Below are positions 5,221-5,302 of a stretch of DNA of 5,302 nt, piece by piece. The DNA comes from Ruminiclostridium sp. Lineage in GTDB: Bacteria > Bacillota > Clostridia > DSM-8532. The stretch covers positions 1 through 5,302 of the forward strand of contig DOHN01000045.1 in the NCBI GenBank assembly GCA_003535195.1, written 5' to 3'. The notes below the pieces were generated by a model. The model made no database searches. It worked only from the letters and a program-made list of their open reading frames with translations, and was not told where the DNA came from. The translations under genes were made by a program, and so were the position numbers. The stretch's first letter is position 1, and each line of letters starts with the position of its first letter.

Positions 5221-5302
5221 ATGATTTTTATACGCTCACTGTCCTTATGCAAGGATGCTCTGGACGATTTTGGGGATGTAGTAAAAGTAAGAGCCACTAC
5301 AC
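5221..5302 (+). CDS. Possible start of a rightward gene, cut by the window edge
   Basis: An ATG at 5221 is preceded at eight bases by GGAGGGG (5206-5212), a strong ribosome site, and the frame stays open for 27 codons to the window edge. The visible peptide includes MIFIRSLSLCKDALDDFGD, which I do not recognise. Most of the ORF coincides with the second copy of the direct repeat. The first copy, in the matching frame, gives CKD, then a stop, then LDD, so the repeat is not conserved as coding sequence. No clear + strand promoter was found. The ORF may be chance, or a short divergent gene sharing the repressor's control region. Confidence 0.25.
   Translation, partial: MIFIRSLSLCKDALDDFGDVVKVRATT
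5238..5302. repeat. Direct repeat, copy 2, at the right edge upstream of the repressor operon
   Basis: The matching half of the repeat seen after the recombinase, in the same orientation, 2818 bases to the right. It contains TGCAAGGAT (5248-5256), CTGGACGAT (5260-5268), GGGATGTAG (5273-5281), a 5-base insertion (5286-5290), then GAGCC and CTACA. TGTAGT (5277-5282) can pair with ACTACA (5296-5301). The window ends here, so the expected distal arm (TGTAGTGGCTCT, by analogy with copy 1) cannot be seen. No recombinase gene precedes this copy within the window. Confidence 0.72.

Noticed and set aside
1..5302. CRISPR array, tRNA, rRNA or insertion sequence with a DDE transposase
   Set aside because: No regularly spaced repeats, no tRNA-like cloverleaf noticed and no DDE transposase among the coding frames; the only mobility enzyme is the serine recombinase.

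Overview
The window looks like the recombinase-proximal edge of a mobilizable element in a low-to-moderate-GC, Gram-positive anaerobe of the Clostridia (Bacillota). The grounds are family identity (a TnpW-like small protein, a TndX/TnpX-class large serine recombinase, a BlaI/M56-peptidase pair) and strong AGGAGG-type ribosome binding sites. No species can be named from the sequence alone.

Left part (1-720, + strand): the 3' end of a probable mobilization (relaxase) gene runs off the left edge. A second gene lies in another frame over the same DNA and encodes a coiled-coil protein with a C-terminal membrane helix. This layout recalls the nested mob genes of ColE1 and RSF1010/R1162. A possible 25-codon ORF and a tnpW-like gene follow. 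Middle (816-2420, + strand): a complete 534-residue large serine recombinase, the likely enzyme for excision and integration of the element.

Right part (2523-5122, - strand): a two-gene operon facing the recombinase tail to tail, made of a BlaI/MecI-type repressor and, coupled to it, a BlaR1-like M56 membrane metallopeptidase. The peptidase has an unusually long outer domain that does not look like a penicillin-binding sensor. Upstream of the repressor are a good sigma-A promoter (TTGACA, 17 bp, TAGACT) and an operator of three alternating TTAGAC/GTCTAA half-sites overlapping the -10, which fits autorepression.

The most unusual feature is a pair of direct repeats of about 60 bp, 81% identical over 59 aligned bases. 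One lies just after the recombinase stop codon (2420-2478) and the other at the right edge of the window (5238-5301). They bracket the whole repressor/peptidase module at a period of 2818 bp. Each holds an internal hairpin whose differing base pair has changed on both sides (C-G in one copy, T-A in the other). This suggests a conserved structured element, possibly an element-end/attachment site or terminator, and a discrete 2.8-kb module between the copies.
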